Positions 18,582 through 26,845 of a stretch of DNA of 64,000 bases are shown piece by piece. The DNA comes from Lawsonella sp012842085 (GTDB taxonomy: Bacteria; Actinomycetota; Actinomycetes; Mycobacteriales; Mycobacteriaceae): contig DAINXV010000001.1 in the NCBI GenBank assembly GCA_036749735.1, positions 372,001-436,000 of the forward strand. Reading direction: 5' to 3'. A program made the position numbers and the translations under genes. Each line of letters starts with the position of its first letter. The stretch's first letter is position 1. The notes beneath the pieces were generated by a model. It saw nothing but the letters and a program-made list of their open reading frames with translations. It did not search any database and was not told the origin of the DNA.

Positions 18582-18599
18582 TTTTCCGGTAACGGAAAA
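18582..18599. promoter_or_regulatory. Inverted repeat upstream of icd
   Basis: TTTTCCG-GTAA-CGGAAAA: seven-base perfect arms around four bases, about 123 bases upstream of the icd ATG and 80 bases past the end of the DHA2 transporter gene. The symmetry and length suit a dimeric repressor or activator site. No U-tract follows, so it is not a good terminator. The cognate regulator is unknown. Confidence 0.4.
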
Positions 18600-18650
18600 T
18601 TAGGGACGCGCTGCAAAAGCTTTGAAAAAGACTCAATTGGCGCGCAAATA

Positions 18651-18671
18651 GTGCTGTCCTACAGCACTTTT
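18651..18671. terminator. Stem-loop terminator after the DHA2 transporter
   Basis: GTGCTGT (18651-18657) and ACAGCAC (18661-18667) form a seven-base stem with a three-base loop, with a T run on the plus side and TATTTG on the minus side. It lies 11 bases beyond the transporter stop, so it most likely ends that minus-strand transcript. Confidence 0.6.
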
Positions 18672-18678
18672 AAAGATT

Positions 18679-20181
18679 TTAGGAAGCTTTGACGATCTGG
18701 ATCTCAGCATCCCCCGTCACGCCCTTCTGGCGGAAGTAATCCACCAGCGAAACAACGAGCGAGATGGCCAACATAGCGATGACGAAAACGAGCGCAAGGC
18801 TAAACCCATTTGTGTAGCGTTCCAGGTGCGGAAGGGTTCCAGTACTCCTGTTCGCACCCCAGGAAAGGACCGCAAAGAAGACCAGTGTCTCTGCCGCAAT
18901 CCCGATGGAACTTCCGACACGCTGCATCGTTTGCAAAACACCACCGGCTGTACCACCCCGCTCGACGGGCACTTCTGCCAAGGTGAGTGTCTGGTTGGGG
19001 CTGATGGAGCAGCCTGCTCCGAACCCGGTAATGAAACCGGCTGCCGCGATACCCCAGGGGATTGCTGCAGTGGGCAAAAACTGGGCCGAGAGCACCATAC
19101 AGGTGAGCCCCACCATGGCGGTAAAGATGCCAAAAACCACAACTTTGCGACCGTGGTCAGCCACCCACAAACCAGAGCGGTTGGCACCAACGGCGTTGGA
19201 GATAGCGATCGGTATTTGGAGTGCTCCTGCCATCCAGGGCGCCAACCCCAGCCCCTGCTGCAGGAAAAGGGTGAGCACAATGAACATGCCGGACCATCCC
19301 GCGAACCAAGCGGTGCTCACCATGGTGCCGAAAACGAAGCGGGAATTGCGCATCAATGCACGCGGTACCACGACCGGGTAGCCACGCTTGTCACGGGCAA
19401 TCTCCCAGACGGTGAAAACTACAGCTACCGCCACCGCAACGGCGAGAAGCCACCAGGGTGCTTGCTCCAACCCGAACCGGCTGTCGGTAGCCAAAATAAA
19501 GGGCAGCATTCCGGCCAGCACTGCGGCGGCCATGATTATTAGCCCGACACTATCCAAACCAAGAGGTGTACCCGGGGTGCGGGGAGAGGGTGCCGGCAGC
19601 AGTTTTTTAGCGTAGATTGCCACCGCTATACATACCGGAACGTTCACCAAGAAAACAGCACGCCAGCCTTCAGCAGAACCAAAAACACCAATAAGGATGC
19701 CGCCCAAGAGTGGTCCAATCGACGTGGCGATCCCGATGGTCATCCCGAACAGCCCAAAAGCGCGGCCGCGTTGCCTTCCGGCAAACAATTGCTGGATGAA
19801 TCCCAAAATTTGGGGGTTAATGATGGCAGCTGCTGCTCCCTGGAGCAGGCGCATCACAACCAGCAGCTCGGCATTCGGAACCACACCGCAGGCAAGCGAC
19901 GTCACCCCGAAGGCAATAACGCCCGCTATAAAGGCAGGTCTTCGCCCGAACACATCGCCCAGGCGGCCTGCCGGCACCAGCACCAGGCCGAAGGCCAGCG
20001 AGTATCCCGCAACGATCCATTGAAACTGGCTTTCGGTGGCGTTTAGCGACTGCTCAATGGAGGGAAGTGCGACGTTGACGATGGACACATCCAAGAGGGT
20101 GAAGAAACCCGCCGCCAAAACAACGGTGAATGCCTTCCAACTTTGTTCCCACGTGCTGGGACGAAACCAACGTCGCTCCAT
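18679..20181 (-). CDS. MFS transporter, DHA2 family (EmrB/QacA-like, 14 TM)
   Basis: A 500-residue protein with about fourteen hydrophobic segments. The family marks are clear: LDVSIVNVALPSIEQSL in TM1, GRLGDVFGRRPAF in the loop after TM2, and GPLLGGILIGVFG in TM5 (the antiporter motif). DHA2 pumps export cationic dyes, antiseptics or antibiotics using the proton gradient. I chose the ATG at 20181 (MERRWFRPSTW), since the 68 residues before it in the open frame are not family sequence and AGGGG precedes it. It is divergent from metY across 242 bases that include a perfect 16-base palindrome. Confidence 0.85.
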   Translation of the reverse strand: MERRWFRPSTWEQSWKAFTVVLAAGFFTLLDVSIVNVALPSIEQSLNATESQFQWIVAGYSLAFGLVLVPAGRLGDVFGRRPAFIAGVIAFGVTSLACGVVPNAELLVVMRLLQGAAAAIINPQILGFIQQLFAGRQRGRAFGLFGMTIGIATSIGPLLGGILIGVFGSAEGWRAVFLVNVPVCIAVAIYAKKLLPAPSPRTPGTPLGLDSVGLIIMAAAVLAGMLPFILATDSRFGLEQAPWWLLAVAVAVAVVFTVWEIARDKRGYPVVVPRALMRNSRFVFGTMVSTAWFAGWSGMFIVLTLFLQQGLGLAPWMAGALQIPIAISNAVGANRSGLWVADHGRKVVVFGIFTAMVGLTCMVLSAQFLPTAAIPWGIAAAGFITGFGAGCSISPNQTLTLAEVPVERGGTAGGVLQTMQRVGSSIGIAAETLVFFAVLSWGANRSTGTLPHLERYTNGFSLALVFVIAMLAISLVVSLVDYFRQKGVTGDAEIQIVKAS

Positions 20182-20291
20182 GCCCCTATTGTCAACCAAA
20201 CAGCCATTATTCGCGAATTCCTGCACATGTTCTCCCACAGCACAGGAATTAGAGGAGCTGCACTCTAGCTTTTGAAACAGCCAAGCAGTAG

Positions 20292-20307
20292 ATTTTGTAT
20301 ACAAAAT
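20292..20307. promoter_or_regulatory. Perfect 16-base palindrome between DHA2 transporter and metY
   Basis: ATTTTGTATACAAAAT reads the same on both strands. The core TTGTATACAA is a form often bound by GntR-superfamily repressors (known consensus GT-N-AC type). It is almost equidistant from the two divergent start codons (about 118 and 124 bases). No regulator gene lies beside it, so the assignment is inference. Confidence 0.5.
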
Positions 20308-20423
20308 AGAACAGAGGAAGCTGGAGGATAGGGTCTTGCGGCTTTCGACTAGACTGGATGAGTAACAAGAATCCCATCTCCACATTCAATGCCTGAAGAT
20401 GACACATAAAGGAGTATCCAAGC

Positions 20424-21752
20424 ATGGAGTTCAAGTATGACAATAGTGATTGCTCAAATTGGGCATTCGACACCCGTGCTGTGCATGCCGGCCAACCCAT
20501 CGACTCTGAGTACGGTTCCCGCGCCATGCCACTCCACATGACCACCGCTTTCGCTTTTGAAGACTGCCAAGATGGACACGACCGTTTTGAGCTGAAACGC
20601 GGCGGTCATATCTACACGCGCCTCAACAACCCCACCAACGACATGCTGGAAGAGCGTCTGGCCTCCCTTGAAGGCGGCGTGGCTAGTGTGATGTTCTCCT
20701 CCGGCATGGCCGCTATTCTCGCCACTGTAGAAACTATTGCTGCTGCGGGTGACGAAATTGTCTCCAGCCCCCGCCTCTACGGTGGAACCGAGACCCTCTT
20801 CCGTCACACCCTCCCCAAGATGGGGCTCAATGTGATCTACGTTGAGGATCCGGACGATCCGGCCTCCTGGGAAGCTGCCATCACCCCGAAAACCAAGATG
20901 CTCTACGGCGAAACCATTTCCAACCCCGCCAACGACGTCATGGACATTCCGGCGATCGCCGAGGTAGCCCACCGCAACCAGCTGCCGCTAGTTATCGACA
21001 ACACGATGGCTACCCCCTACATCACCCGTCCGCTCGAAATGGGTGCCAACATCGTGGTCGAATCCGCCACCAAATACTTGGGTGGACACGGCACCGCGAT
21101 GGCTGGTGCAGTAATTGACGGCGGCAACTTTGACTGGACTGTGGAACGTGACGGGGAACCGATCTTCCCGGGTCTTTCCCGCCCTGAGCCCGCCTACCAC
21201 GGCTTTGTGTTTAGCGAAGCCGGCCCGGCCGCATTCGCCCTCAAGGTGCGTACCTGCTTCATGCGTGACACGGGTGGAGCTATTTCCCCGTTCAACGCTT
21301 GGCTCATTGCCCAGGGTTTGGAGACTTTGGCTCTGCGCATGGATCGCCATGTGGAGAACGCTCAAATTGTGGCGGAATGGCTAGAGAAGCAAGACCTGGT
21401 GGAGCATGTTAACTTCGCTGGTCTGCCGTCCTCCCCCTGGTATGAAAACCACAAGAAGATCTGCCCCAAGGGACCGGGTGCGGTTGTGGCGTTCGACGTC
21501 AAGGGCTCCACTAAAGAAGCGTGGGCTTTTATTGATGCGCTGAAACTGCACACCAACCTCACCAACTTGGGTGACACTCGATCCCTGGTGAACCACTCCG
21601 GTTCCACCACCCACTCGCAGCTCAGTGATGAAGCCAAGAAACGCGCCGGCATCACCGATGCCACTGTGCGCCTGTCGCTCGGTATCGAAAATGTGGAAGA
21701 CATTATCGCCGACCTGGAGCGTGGCTTCGAAGCTCTGCGTGCACTCAAGTAG
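20424..21752 (+). CDS. metY: O-acetylhomoserine sulfhydrylase
   Basis: A 442-residue PLP enzyme of the Cys/Met metabolism family that makes homocysteine from O-acetylhomoserine and sulfide. The substrate-side motif YTRLNNPTNDMLEERLASLEGG is followed by the PLP region FSSGMAAI, DNTMATPYI and the Schiff-base lysine K217 in ESATKYLGGHG; HSGSTTHSQL near the C terminus is also typical. Length fits MetY rather than MetB (about 390). The start is ATG 20424 with AAAGGAG at 20408-20414. metX follows after 41 bases; together they form the acetylation/direct sulfhydrylation branch of methionine synthesis. In M. tuberculosis the same pair is named metC-metA. Confidence 0.95.
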   Translation: MEFKYDNSDCSNWAFDTRAVHAGQPIDSEYGSRAMPLHMTTAFAFEDCQDGHDRFELKRGGHIYTRLNNPTNDMLEERLASLEGGVASVMFSSGMAAILATVETIAAAGDEIVSSPRLYGGTETLFRHTLPKMGLNVIYVEDPDDPASWEAAITPKTKMLYGETISNPANDVMDIPAIAEVAHRNQLPLVIDNTMATPYITRPLEMGANIVVESATKYLGGHGTAMAGAVIDGGNFDWTVERDGEPIFPGLSRPEPAYHGFVFSEAGPAAFALKVRTCFMRDTGGAISPFNAWLIAQGLETLALRMDRHVENAQIVAEWLEKQDLVEHVNFAGLPSSPWYENHKKICPKGPGAVVAFDVKGSTKEAWAFIDALKLHTNLTNLGDTRSLVNHSGSTTHSQLSDEAKKRAGITDATVRLSLGIENVEDIIADLERGFEALRALK

Positions 21753-21793
21753 GCTAAAACCAATGTAAGAAACACCCCGAAAGGAGGCGAGGG

Positions 21794-22948
21794 ATGTCAA
21801 CACCAGATCCACAGCGACTTTTACCACCAGGTGACGGCACCATGGGATATGTCCGTATTGGGGATCTTCCCCTCGACTCCGGGGTGGTTCTGCCGCAGGT
21901 AACTATTGCTCTCCAATGCTGGGGCACCCTCAATGAGGACGCGTCGAACGTGGTGCTCATCGAACATGCCTTGACTGGCGACTCCCACGTTGTTGGCCCC
22001 CAGGATGCTACCCACCCCACACCGGGCTGGTGGCCTGGAATGGTTGGTCCCGATTGCCCCATCGACACCAACAAGTGGTTCGTTATCTGCACGAACACTC
22101 TGGGAGGCTGCCGTGGCACCACCGGCCCCTCCTCCCTTCACCCCGATGGGCACTATTGGGGTGCGCGTTTCCCCGCCATTTCTATTCGCGACATGGTGCG
22201 TGCGGAAGCGAAACTGGCTGACATTCTGGGTATTGAGCGCTTCGCCTCCATTCTGGGAGGCTCCATGGGCGGTGCCCGCACACTCGAGTGGATGATCATG
22301 TATCCCGAGCGGGTGGCTTCTGCGGGCGTGCTGGCTGTGGGTTCGCGCGCATCGGCGGACCAAATTGGTTGGCAAACCACCCAGATTTTGGCGATTACCT
22401 CTGACCCTGCTTGGCAGCAGGGCGGCTACCATGGCACCGGCCGCGAGCCCGTCATGGGGCTTGGTATTGCGCGCCGTATTGCACACCTGTCGTACCGTTC
22501 CGAATACGAGTTGGATTCCCGTTTCGGAAACCGCCCCGCCCCGGGTGAAGACCCCATTGGCGAGGATCTTAGTATGCAGGGGCGCTACTCGGTGCAAAGC
22601 TACCTGGACCATCAGGCATCCAAGCTGATTGCTCGCTTCGACGCCTGCTGCTATGTGTTGTTGACAGATGCCCTCAACCGCCACGACATTGGTCGCGATC
22701 GCGGTGGCCTGCAGCATGTGCTCCAGAATTGCCCAGTTCCGGCAGTAATTTGTGCAGTGGACACGGATCGTCTCTATCCACTGCGGCAGATTGAGGAGAT
22801 TGCCAACAACCTGCCCAATTGCGATGGCGTCGATATGATCCATTCGTTGAAGGGCCACGACGGGTTCCTGGCGGAAGCCGACCAGACTGCCGAGATTTTG
22901 CGCAAAACAATGGCGCTGGCGGAAGCCGACGACCGCGTCAACGTTTAG
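21794..22948 (+). CDS. metX: Homoserine O-acetyltransferase
   Basis: A 384-residue alpha/beta-hydrolase-fold enzyme that acetylates homoserine with acetyl-CoA, the first committed step towards methionine. The nucleophile elbow GGSMGGARTLEW contains S157; D325 in VDTDRLYP and H355 in LKGHDGFL complete the triad. The oxyanion/substrate stretch ALTGDSHVVG and NTLGGCRGTTGPSS are conserved in MetX. The start is ATG 21794 behind AAAGGAGG. It supplies the substrate of metY, the gene immediately upstream, and both share one transcript by position. Confidence 0.96.
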   Translation: MSTPDPQRLLPPGDGTMGYVRIGDLPLDSGVVLPQVTIALQCWGTLNEDASNVVLIEHALTGDSHVVGPQDATHPTPGWWPGMVGPDCPIDTNKWFVICTNTLGGCRGTTGPSSLHPDGHYWGARFPAISIRDMVRAEAKLADILGIERFASILGGSMGGARTLEWMIMYPERVASAGVLAVGSRASADQIGWQTTQILAITSDPAWQQGGYHGTGREPVMGLGIARRIAHLSYRSEYELDSRFGNRPAPGEDPIGEDLSMQGRYSVQSYLDHQASKLIARFDACCYVLLTDALNRHDIGRDRGGLQHVLQNCPVPAVICAVDTDRLYPLRQIEEIANNLPNCDGVDMIHSLKGHDGFLAEADQTAEILRKTMALAEADDRVNV

Positions 22949-22959
22949 GTTCGTGCCTT

Positions 22960-23003
22960 GTGCCGGTGCTGTTGTTAAACCAGCACGGTAGTTAGGCCGG
23001 CAC
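22960..23003. terminator. Stem-loop between convergent metX and DUF3017 gene
   Basis: An outer repeat GTGCCGG/CCGGCAC (22960-22966, 22997-23003) encloses an inner hairpin GTGCTG/CAGCAC (22966-22971, 22981-22986). It overlaps the last bases of the DUF3017 gene on the minus strand. There is no long T run, so termination is plausible but not certain. Confidence 0.4.
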
Positions 23004-23645
23004 TGTGATGACGAGGAACAGCAGAATTGATCCCACCGTCAACAAAAACAGCACATCGAAATGCCGGGATCTAACCTCCAGCATCTCCACATATTCTGGG
23101 GGAAGGAACGCCCGCAGTGCTGCTGTGAACAGCGCCGTCGTCCCCAAGATAAGGACTCCGCGGCGCCAGTGATCCAAGGCAATAAAGACAGCCGCCACCA
23201 CTAGTAAAGCGGCCACCATCAGGAACGGTATTTGGCGGCGCCACCAGGCGCGGTCGTGCCGAAAAATTCCGGCAAACCAGTGCCAGAAAGGCTTCCAGCC
23301 GGTGGCGGCAACACCGTAGCGTTCGAGGTCAACCAGCTCCACCACGTCGTCGGGGCTTTCCAGACGCCCCATCGGTGCGGGCACTGCCGGGTAGGCCGGG
23401 TTCACCAACTGGGGTTTGTCGTCCAAAAAGGTTCCCGGGAAGGGCGCACCCTTGGCGTAGGGTGCGTTCTGAGGCCGTTCCTCACGCACCCCCATATGTG
23501 GGGGTTGCTGCTGGTAGGGAGTCTCCGCAGAGGGGGGTTGCTCCCCGTTGCGCCGCTGCTCGCTAGGGCTTTCGGAAAGATCGCGATAGCGCGGCATGCG
23601 GTGTGGGGGGCGTTGTGCCCGGCGCGGGTAACGGTCTTCAGACAT
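22992..23645 (-). CDS. DUF3017 membrane protein
   Basis: A 217-residue protein. The first 110 residues are a charged, proline/glutamine-rich cytoplasmic region; the rest has about three hydrophobic segments with the DUF3017 signature (RAFLPPEYVEMLEVRSRHFDV, close to LR..LP....L.VRSR..DV). DUF3017 proteins are usually about 80-100 residues; here an extra N-terminal region is fused. They are regularly found directly after folD in Mycobacteriales, as here (folD ends, 24 bases, this gene starts). The function is unknown. Confidence 0.75.
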   Translation of the reverse strand: MSEDRYPRRAQRPPHRMPRYRDLSESPSEQRRNGEQPPSAETPYQQQPPHMGVREERPQNAPYAKGAPFPGTFLDDKPQLVNPAYPAVPAPMGRLESPDDVVELVDLERYGVAATGWKPFWHWFAGIFRHDRAWWRRQIPFLMVAALLVVAAVFIALDHWRRGVLILGTTALFTAALRAFLPPEYVEMLEVRSRHFDVLFLLTVGSILLFLVITVPA

Positions 23646-23669
23646 TTTGTGAATTCCTAGACGCTAGTG

Positions 23670-24554
23670 CTACTTGGCTTCCTCAGCTGCCAGCATACGC
23701 TCGCAGCGGTCCACCACGTTGGACACCAGGTAGGCGCGGGTAAGCGGACCGACGCCACCCGGGTTGGGGGAAACGTAGCCCGCCTTTTCCCACACGTCGG
23801 GGTGCAGGTCGCCAGTCAATTTGCCGTCAACGCGGGAAACACCCACATCTAGCAGAGCGGCGCCCTCTTTAATCATGTCAGCGGTAACCATGTGGGGTTG
23901 GCCAGCTGCCGCCACCACAATGTCTGCGTCTTTAGTTTCGGCCACCAGGTCCTTGGTGCCAGTGTGGCAGAGGGTGACGGTGCAGTTTTCGCTGCGGCGG
24001 GTGAGCATGAGTCCCAGGGGACGTCCCACCGTCACGCCGCGTCCGATGATGCAGACTTTCGCGCCTTGCAGTTCCACCCCGTAGCGACGCAGCAAACCAA
24101 TGCATCCGTTGGGGGTACAGGGCAGCGGAGCATCCTCCATGAGCACCAGTTTGCCCAGGTTAACTGGGTGGAGACCGTCTGCATCTTTGGCGGGGTCAAT
24201 GAGTCCCAAAATGCGGTTCTCGTTGAGGTGTTTGGGGAGGGGCAGCTGCACAATATAGCCGGTGCAGGCGGGGTCATTGTTGAGTTCGTCGATGACCTTT
24301 TCGAGTTCTTCCTGCGTGGTGTCGGCGGGAAGATCCTTGCGGATGGAGCGGACACCAATCTTTTCGCAATCCTTGTGCTTCATGCGCACGTAAGAGTGGG
24401 ATGCGGGATCGTCACCGACCAGCACAGTGGCCAGGCCGGGCACAATGCCACGGTCTCGGAGGACGGCTACGCGCTGGGCGAGGTCCTCAAAAATTTCATC
24501 ACGATACTTAATTCCATCAAGTTTCAGAGCAGTCACGTGTTCAGTATTCCACAT
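23670..24554 (-). CDS. folD: Bifunctional methylenetetrahydrofolate dehydrogenase/cyclohydrolase
   Basis: A 294-residue FolD that interconverts 5,10-methylene-, methenyl- and 10-formyl-tetrahydrofolate with NADP. Seen in order: SYVRMKHKDCEKIG with the catalytic Tyr/Lys pair, GYIVQLPLPKHL, DPAKDADGLHP, PCTPNG, and the NADP-binding IGRGVTVGRPLGLML, ending GGVGPLTRAYL. It feeds formyl groups to the purine pathway further right. The ATG at 24554 is listed; a GTG at 24536 (VTALKLDG), where family similarity begins, is an equally good start. Neither has a clear ribosome-binding site. Confidence 0.95.
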   Translation of the reverse strand: MWNTEHVTALKLDGIKYRDEIFEDLAQRVAVLRDRGIVPGLATVLVGDDPASHSYVRMKHKDCEKIGVRSIRKDLPADTTQEELEKVIDELNNDPACTGYIVQLPLPKHLNENRILGLIDPAKDADGLHPVNLGKLVLMEDAPLPCTPNGCIGLLRRYGVELQGAKVCIIGRGVTVGRPLGLMLTRRSENCTVTLCHTGTKDLVAETKDADIVVAAAGQPHMVTADMIKEGAALLDVGVSRVDGKLTGDLHPDVWEKAGYVSPNPGGVGPLTRAYLVSNVVDRCERMLAAEEAK

Positions 24555-24595
24555 CTGGTGTGCATCTTGTTTCTGCGTAGTGACAGAATGGGGCT

Positions 24596-25126
24596 ATGTC
24601 TGGCGCTAATGTTCGAATTCTTTTTGCCCGCCCCTGTATTCCCCCGAATACTGGGAATGCGATCCGCACGTCCGCTGTCACTGGCTGTGAGCTGCACCTT
24701 GCTGGGCCTTTGGGTTTCGATCTGGAAGACAAGCACCTGCACCGGGCGGGTCTGGATTACCACGACATGGCGCACGTTTTTACCCACCAGAATCTGGATG
24801 CGGCGCTTGCGGCGCTCACCGGCGGGCCGGATTCGGCAGCTGCCCAGGCGATGCCAGAGAATGCGAGCCGCGCAGCCGGGCGAGTTTTTGCGTTTTCTGC
24901 CCGTGGGCAGCGGCATTTCGGGGAGGTCGACTACCGGCCGGGGGATGTGCTGCTTTTTGGCCCGGAGCCGTCGGGGTTGACGGATGCGGAGCTTTCCGAT
25001 CCGCGGGTGACGGAGGTGGTGCGGGTTCCCATGCTGCCGAGTCGGCGCTCCATGAATTTGGCGAACACTGCTGCGATTGCCGTGTTTGAAGCGTGGCGGC
25101 AGATGGGTTACCCGGGCGGACTGTAG
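24596..25126 (+). CDS. SPOUT-family tRNA (cytidine/uridine-2'-O)-methyltransferase (TrmL-like)
   Basis: A 176-residue SPOUT methylase. It starts with the TrmL-type IxLxxPxIPPNTGNAIRTSA segment (FARPCIPPNTGNAIRT, residues 10-25) and carries the knot motifs LLFGPEPSGL and VPMLPSRRSMNLANTAAIAVFEAWRQ that bind S-adenosylmethionine. TrmL methylates the wobble ribose of certain leucine tRNAs; an RNA target here is inferred from family. It is divergent from folD, with only 41 bases between start codons. In M. tuberculosis a spoU gene lies in a similar neighbourhood. Confidence 0.88.
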   Translation: MSGANVRILFARPCIPPNTGNAIRTSAVTGCELHLAGPLGFDLEDKHLHRAGLDYHDMAHVFTHQNLDAALAALTGGPDSAAAQAMPENASRAAGRVFAFSARGQRHFGEVDYRPGDVLLFGPEPSGLTDAELSDPRVTEVVRVPMLPSRRSMNLANTAAIAVFEAWRQMGYPGGL

Positions 25127-25137
25127 CTCGGCTACAG
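25121..25137. terminator. Short hairpin at the trmL-like/UPF0210 convergence
   Basis: CTGTAGC-TCG-GCTACAG, a seven-base stem with a three-base loop that overlaps the TAG stop at 25124-25126. No T run follows, so the terminator call is tentative. Confidence 0.35.
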
Positions 25138-25153
25138 CTGGGGTGTGGCGCCG

Positions 25154-26518
25154 CTAGTTTTTGAAACCGTGGACGGGTGCGGGGAGTCGTCCACCGCGGT
25201 TGATGAGTGCCGCAGACGAGTAGGGGGACACTTCCATAATGGGGGCGCGTCCCAACAGTCCACCGAACTCCACTTCGTCACCCACATCCATTCCAGGGAC
25301 AGGAATGACGCGCACTGCTGTAGTTTTGGAGTTCATAATGCCAATGGCCGCCTCGTCGGCGATCATGCCGGCCAGGCTTTCCGCTGGGGTATCACCAGGT
25401 ACTGCCACCATGTCGAGTCCCACCGAGCAGATCGCCGTCATCGCCTCCAGTTTGCTGAGGTTGATGGCGCCCATTTCGGCGGCTTCGATCATGCCAATGT
25501 CTTCAGAAACCAGGATGAAGGAGCCGGAGAGGCCACCCACATGGCTGCAGGCCATGAGCCCGCCTTTTTTAACAGCATCGTTGAGCAGAGCTAATGCGGC
25601 AGTAGTGCCATGGGCGCCGACGCGCTCCACGCCTAGTTCCTCCAGAATCCGGGCCACCGAGTCGCCCACAGCGGCGGTCGGGGCGAGGGAAAGATCCACA
25701 ATGCCAAAGGGCACACCGAGGCGCTCAGAAGCGATGCGTCCCACTAGTTGTCCCACTCGGGTAATTTTGAAGGCTGCGGTTTTAATGACGGATGCCGCCT
25801 GCCCGAAGCTTGCGTCGGGGTGGGATTCGAGGGCGCGTTTAATAACGCCGGGCCCCGAAACCCCCACAGAAACCACGCAGTCCGGTTCGGCAACGCCATG
25901 GAATGCGCCAGCCATAAAGGGGTTGTCCCCCACGGCATTCGCAAAAACAACTAACTTTGCTGCCCCGAGTCCATCGTCGTCAGCGGTCAGCTCGGCTGCC
26001 TCTTTCACAACCTCCCCCATGCGTCCCACCGCAGACATGTTGATGCCCGCTCTGGTGGAGCCGATATTGACGGAGGAGCACACCATTTCGGTGGTGGCCA
26101 GGGCTTCCGGAATGGAGCGAATCAGTTTCAGGTCGGCGTCGGTGGAGCCTTTTTCCACTAGTGCCGAAAACCCTCCAATAAAGTTCACGCCCACTTCCCG
26201 GGCAGCTGCATCTAGGCTGCGGGCAAAGTCCACATAGTCGCCGTCGTCGGTGGCACCTGCCACCAAAGCAATCGGGGTGACGGAGATTCGTTTGTTGACG
26301 ATGGGTATGCCCAGTTCACACTCTATTGCTTCGCATACTTCCACGAGCTTTTGGGCGCGGGTGGTGACGGTGTCGTAGATTTTTTGGCGACACCGGGCAC
26401 TATCCGAATCTGCGCAGCCCAGCAGCGAAATACCCATGGTGACGGTGCGGATGTCGAGTTTCTGTTCCTCGATCATCCGGATAGTTTCGAGAATGTTTTC
26501 GGTGGTGTCCATACTCAT
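25154..26518 (-). CDS. UPF0210 (DUF711, PFL-family) protein
   Basis: A 454-residue soluble protein of normal length for UPF0210. It begins MSMDTTENILETIRMIEEQKLDIRTVTMGI and has the family's conserved VCSSVNIGSTRAGINMSAVGRMG and SGSFILVSEDIGMIEAA segments; the fold is related to pyruvate formate-lyase-like barrels but lacks the glycyl-radical motif. The biochemical function is not established. It starts ten bases after the ACT-domain gene, the almost invariant partner of this family in firmicutes and actinobacteria, so the two probably act as a unit in which the ACT protein senses an amino acid or similar ligand. Confidence 0.9.
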   Translation of the reverse strand: MSMDTTENILETIRMIEEQKLDIRTVTMGISLLGCADSDSARCRQKIYDTVTTRAQKLVEVCEAIECELGIPIVNKRISVTPIALVAGATDDGDYVDFARSLDAAAREVGVNFIGGFSALVEKGSTDADLKLIRSIPEALATTEMVCSSVNIGSTRAGINMSAVGRMGEVVKEAAELTADDDGLGAAKLVVFANAVGDNPFMAGAFHGVAEPDCVVSVGVSGPGVIKRALESHPDASFGQAASVIKTAAFKITRVGQLVGRIASERLGVPFGIVDLSLAPTAAVGDSVARILEELGVERVGAHGTTAALALLNDAVKKGGLMACSHVGGLSGSFILVSEDIGMIEAAEMGAINLSKLEAMTAICSVGLDMVAVPGDTPAESLAGMIADEAAIGIMNSKTTAVRVIPVPGMDVGDEVEFGGLLGRAPIMEVSPYSSAALINRGGRLPAPVHGFKN

Positions 26519-26527
26519 GGCTGGCCC

Positions 26528-26797
26528 CTAGAGTCGGTGCATGGCGTCAAAGATGGCCTCTGACTGCATGCGAATATCGAGGCGTTGTTCCTCCGCCACC
26601 TCATTCAGCCGTTCTTGGATGAGGGAAATGGGGCGTTCTTTTTCGTCGAATTCGCACTGCAGAATCATGGTGAAGTAGTTATCCATGAGGGTCTGGGACA
26701 TGTTCAAAATATTGGTGTCGAGTTCGGCCAGAGCATTGGCGACTGCCCCCACAATGCCGGTGTGGTCGACTCCAGTTACGGTTACGATTGCTTTCAT
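26528..26797 (-). CDS. ACT-domain regulatory protein (UPF0237)
   Basis: An 89-residue protein that is a single ACT domain: MKAIVTVTGVDHTGIVGAVANALAE is the ligand-binding first strand, loop and helix, followed by the NILNMSQTLMDNYFTMILQCE strands. ACT domains bind amino acids and control partner enzymes. It sits directly upstream of the UPF0210 gene, a pairing typical of UPF0237. Length is that of the family (about 88-90). The ligand is unknown. Confidence 0.9.
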   Translation of the reverse strand: MKAIVTVTGVDHTGIVGAVANALAELDTNILNMSQTLMDNYFTMILQCEFDEKERPISLIQERLNEVAEEQRLDIRMQSEAIFDAMHRL

Positions 26798-26845
26798 GCC
26801 CGATATTCTGCCATCCGCAGCCCAAATTACCTAGTGGCAAGTGTT

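Noticed and set aside
20350..20365. Possible McbR (methionine repressor) site upstream of metY
   Set aside because: Only the TAGAC half matches the known TAGAC-N6-GTCTA; the other half (AGTAA) does not.
21821..22858. A 345-codon minus-strand frame
   Set aside because: Antisense to metX, which has an intact catalytic triad; no family likeness in the shadow.
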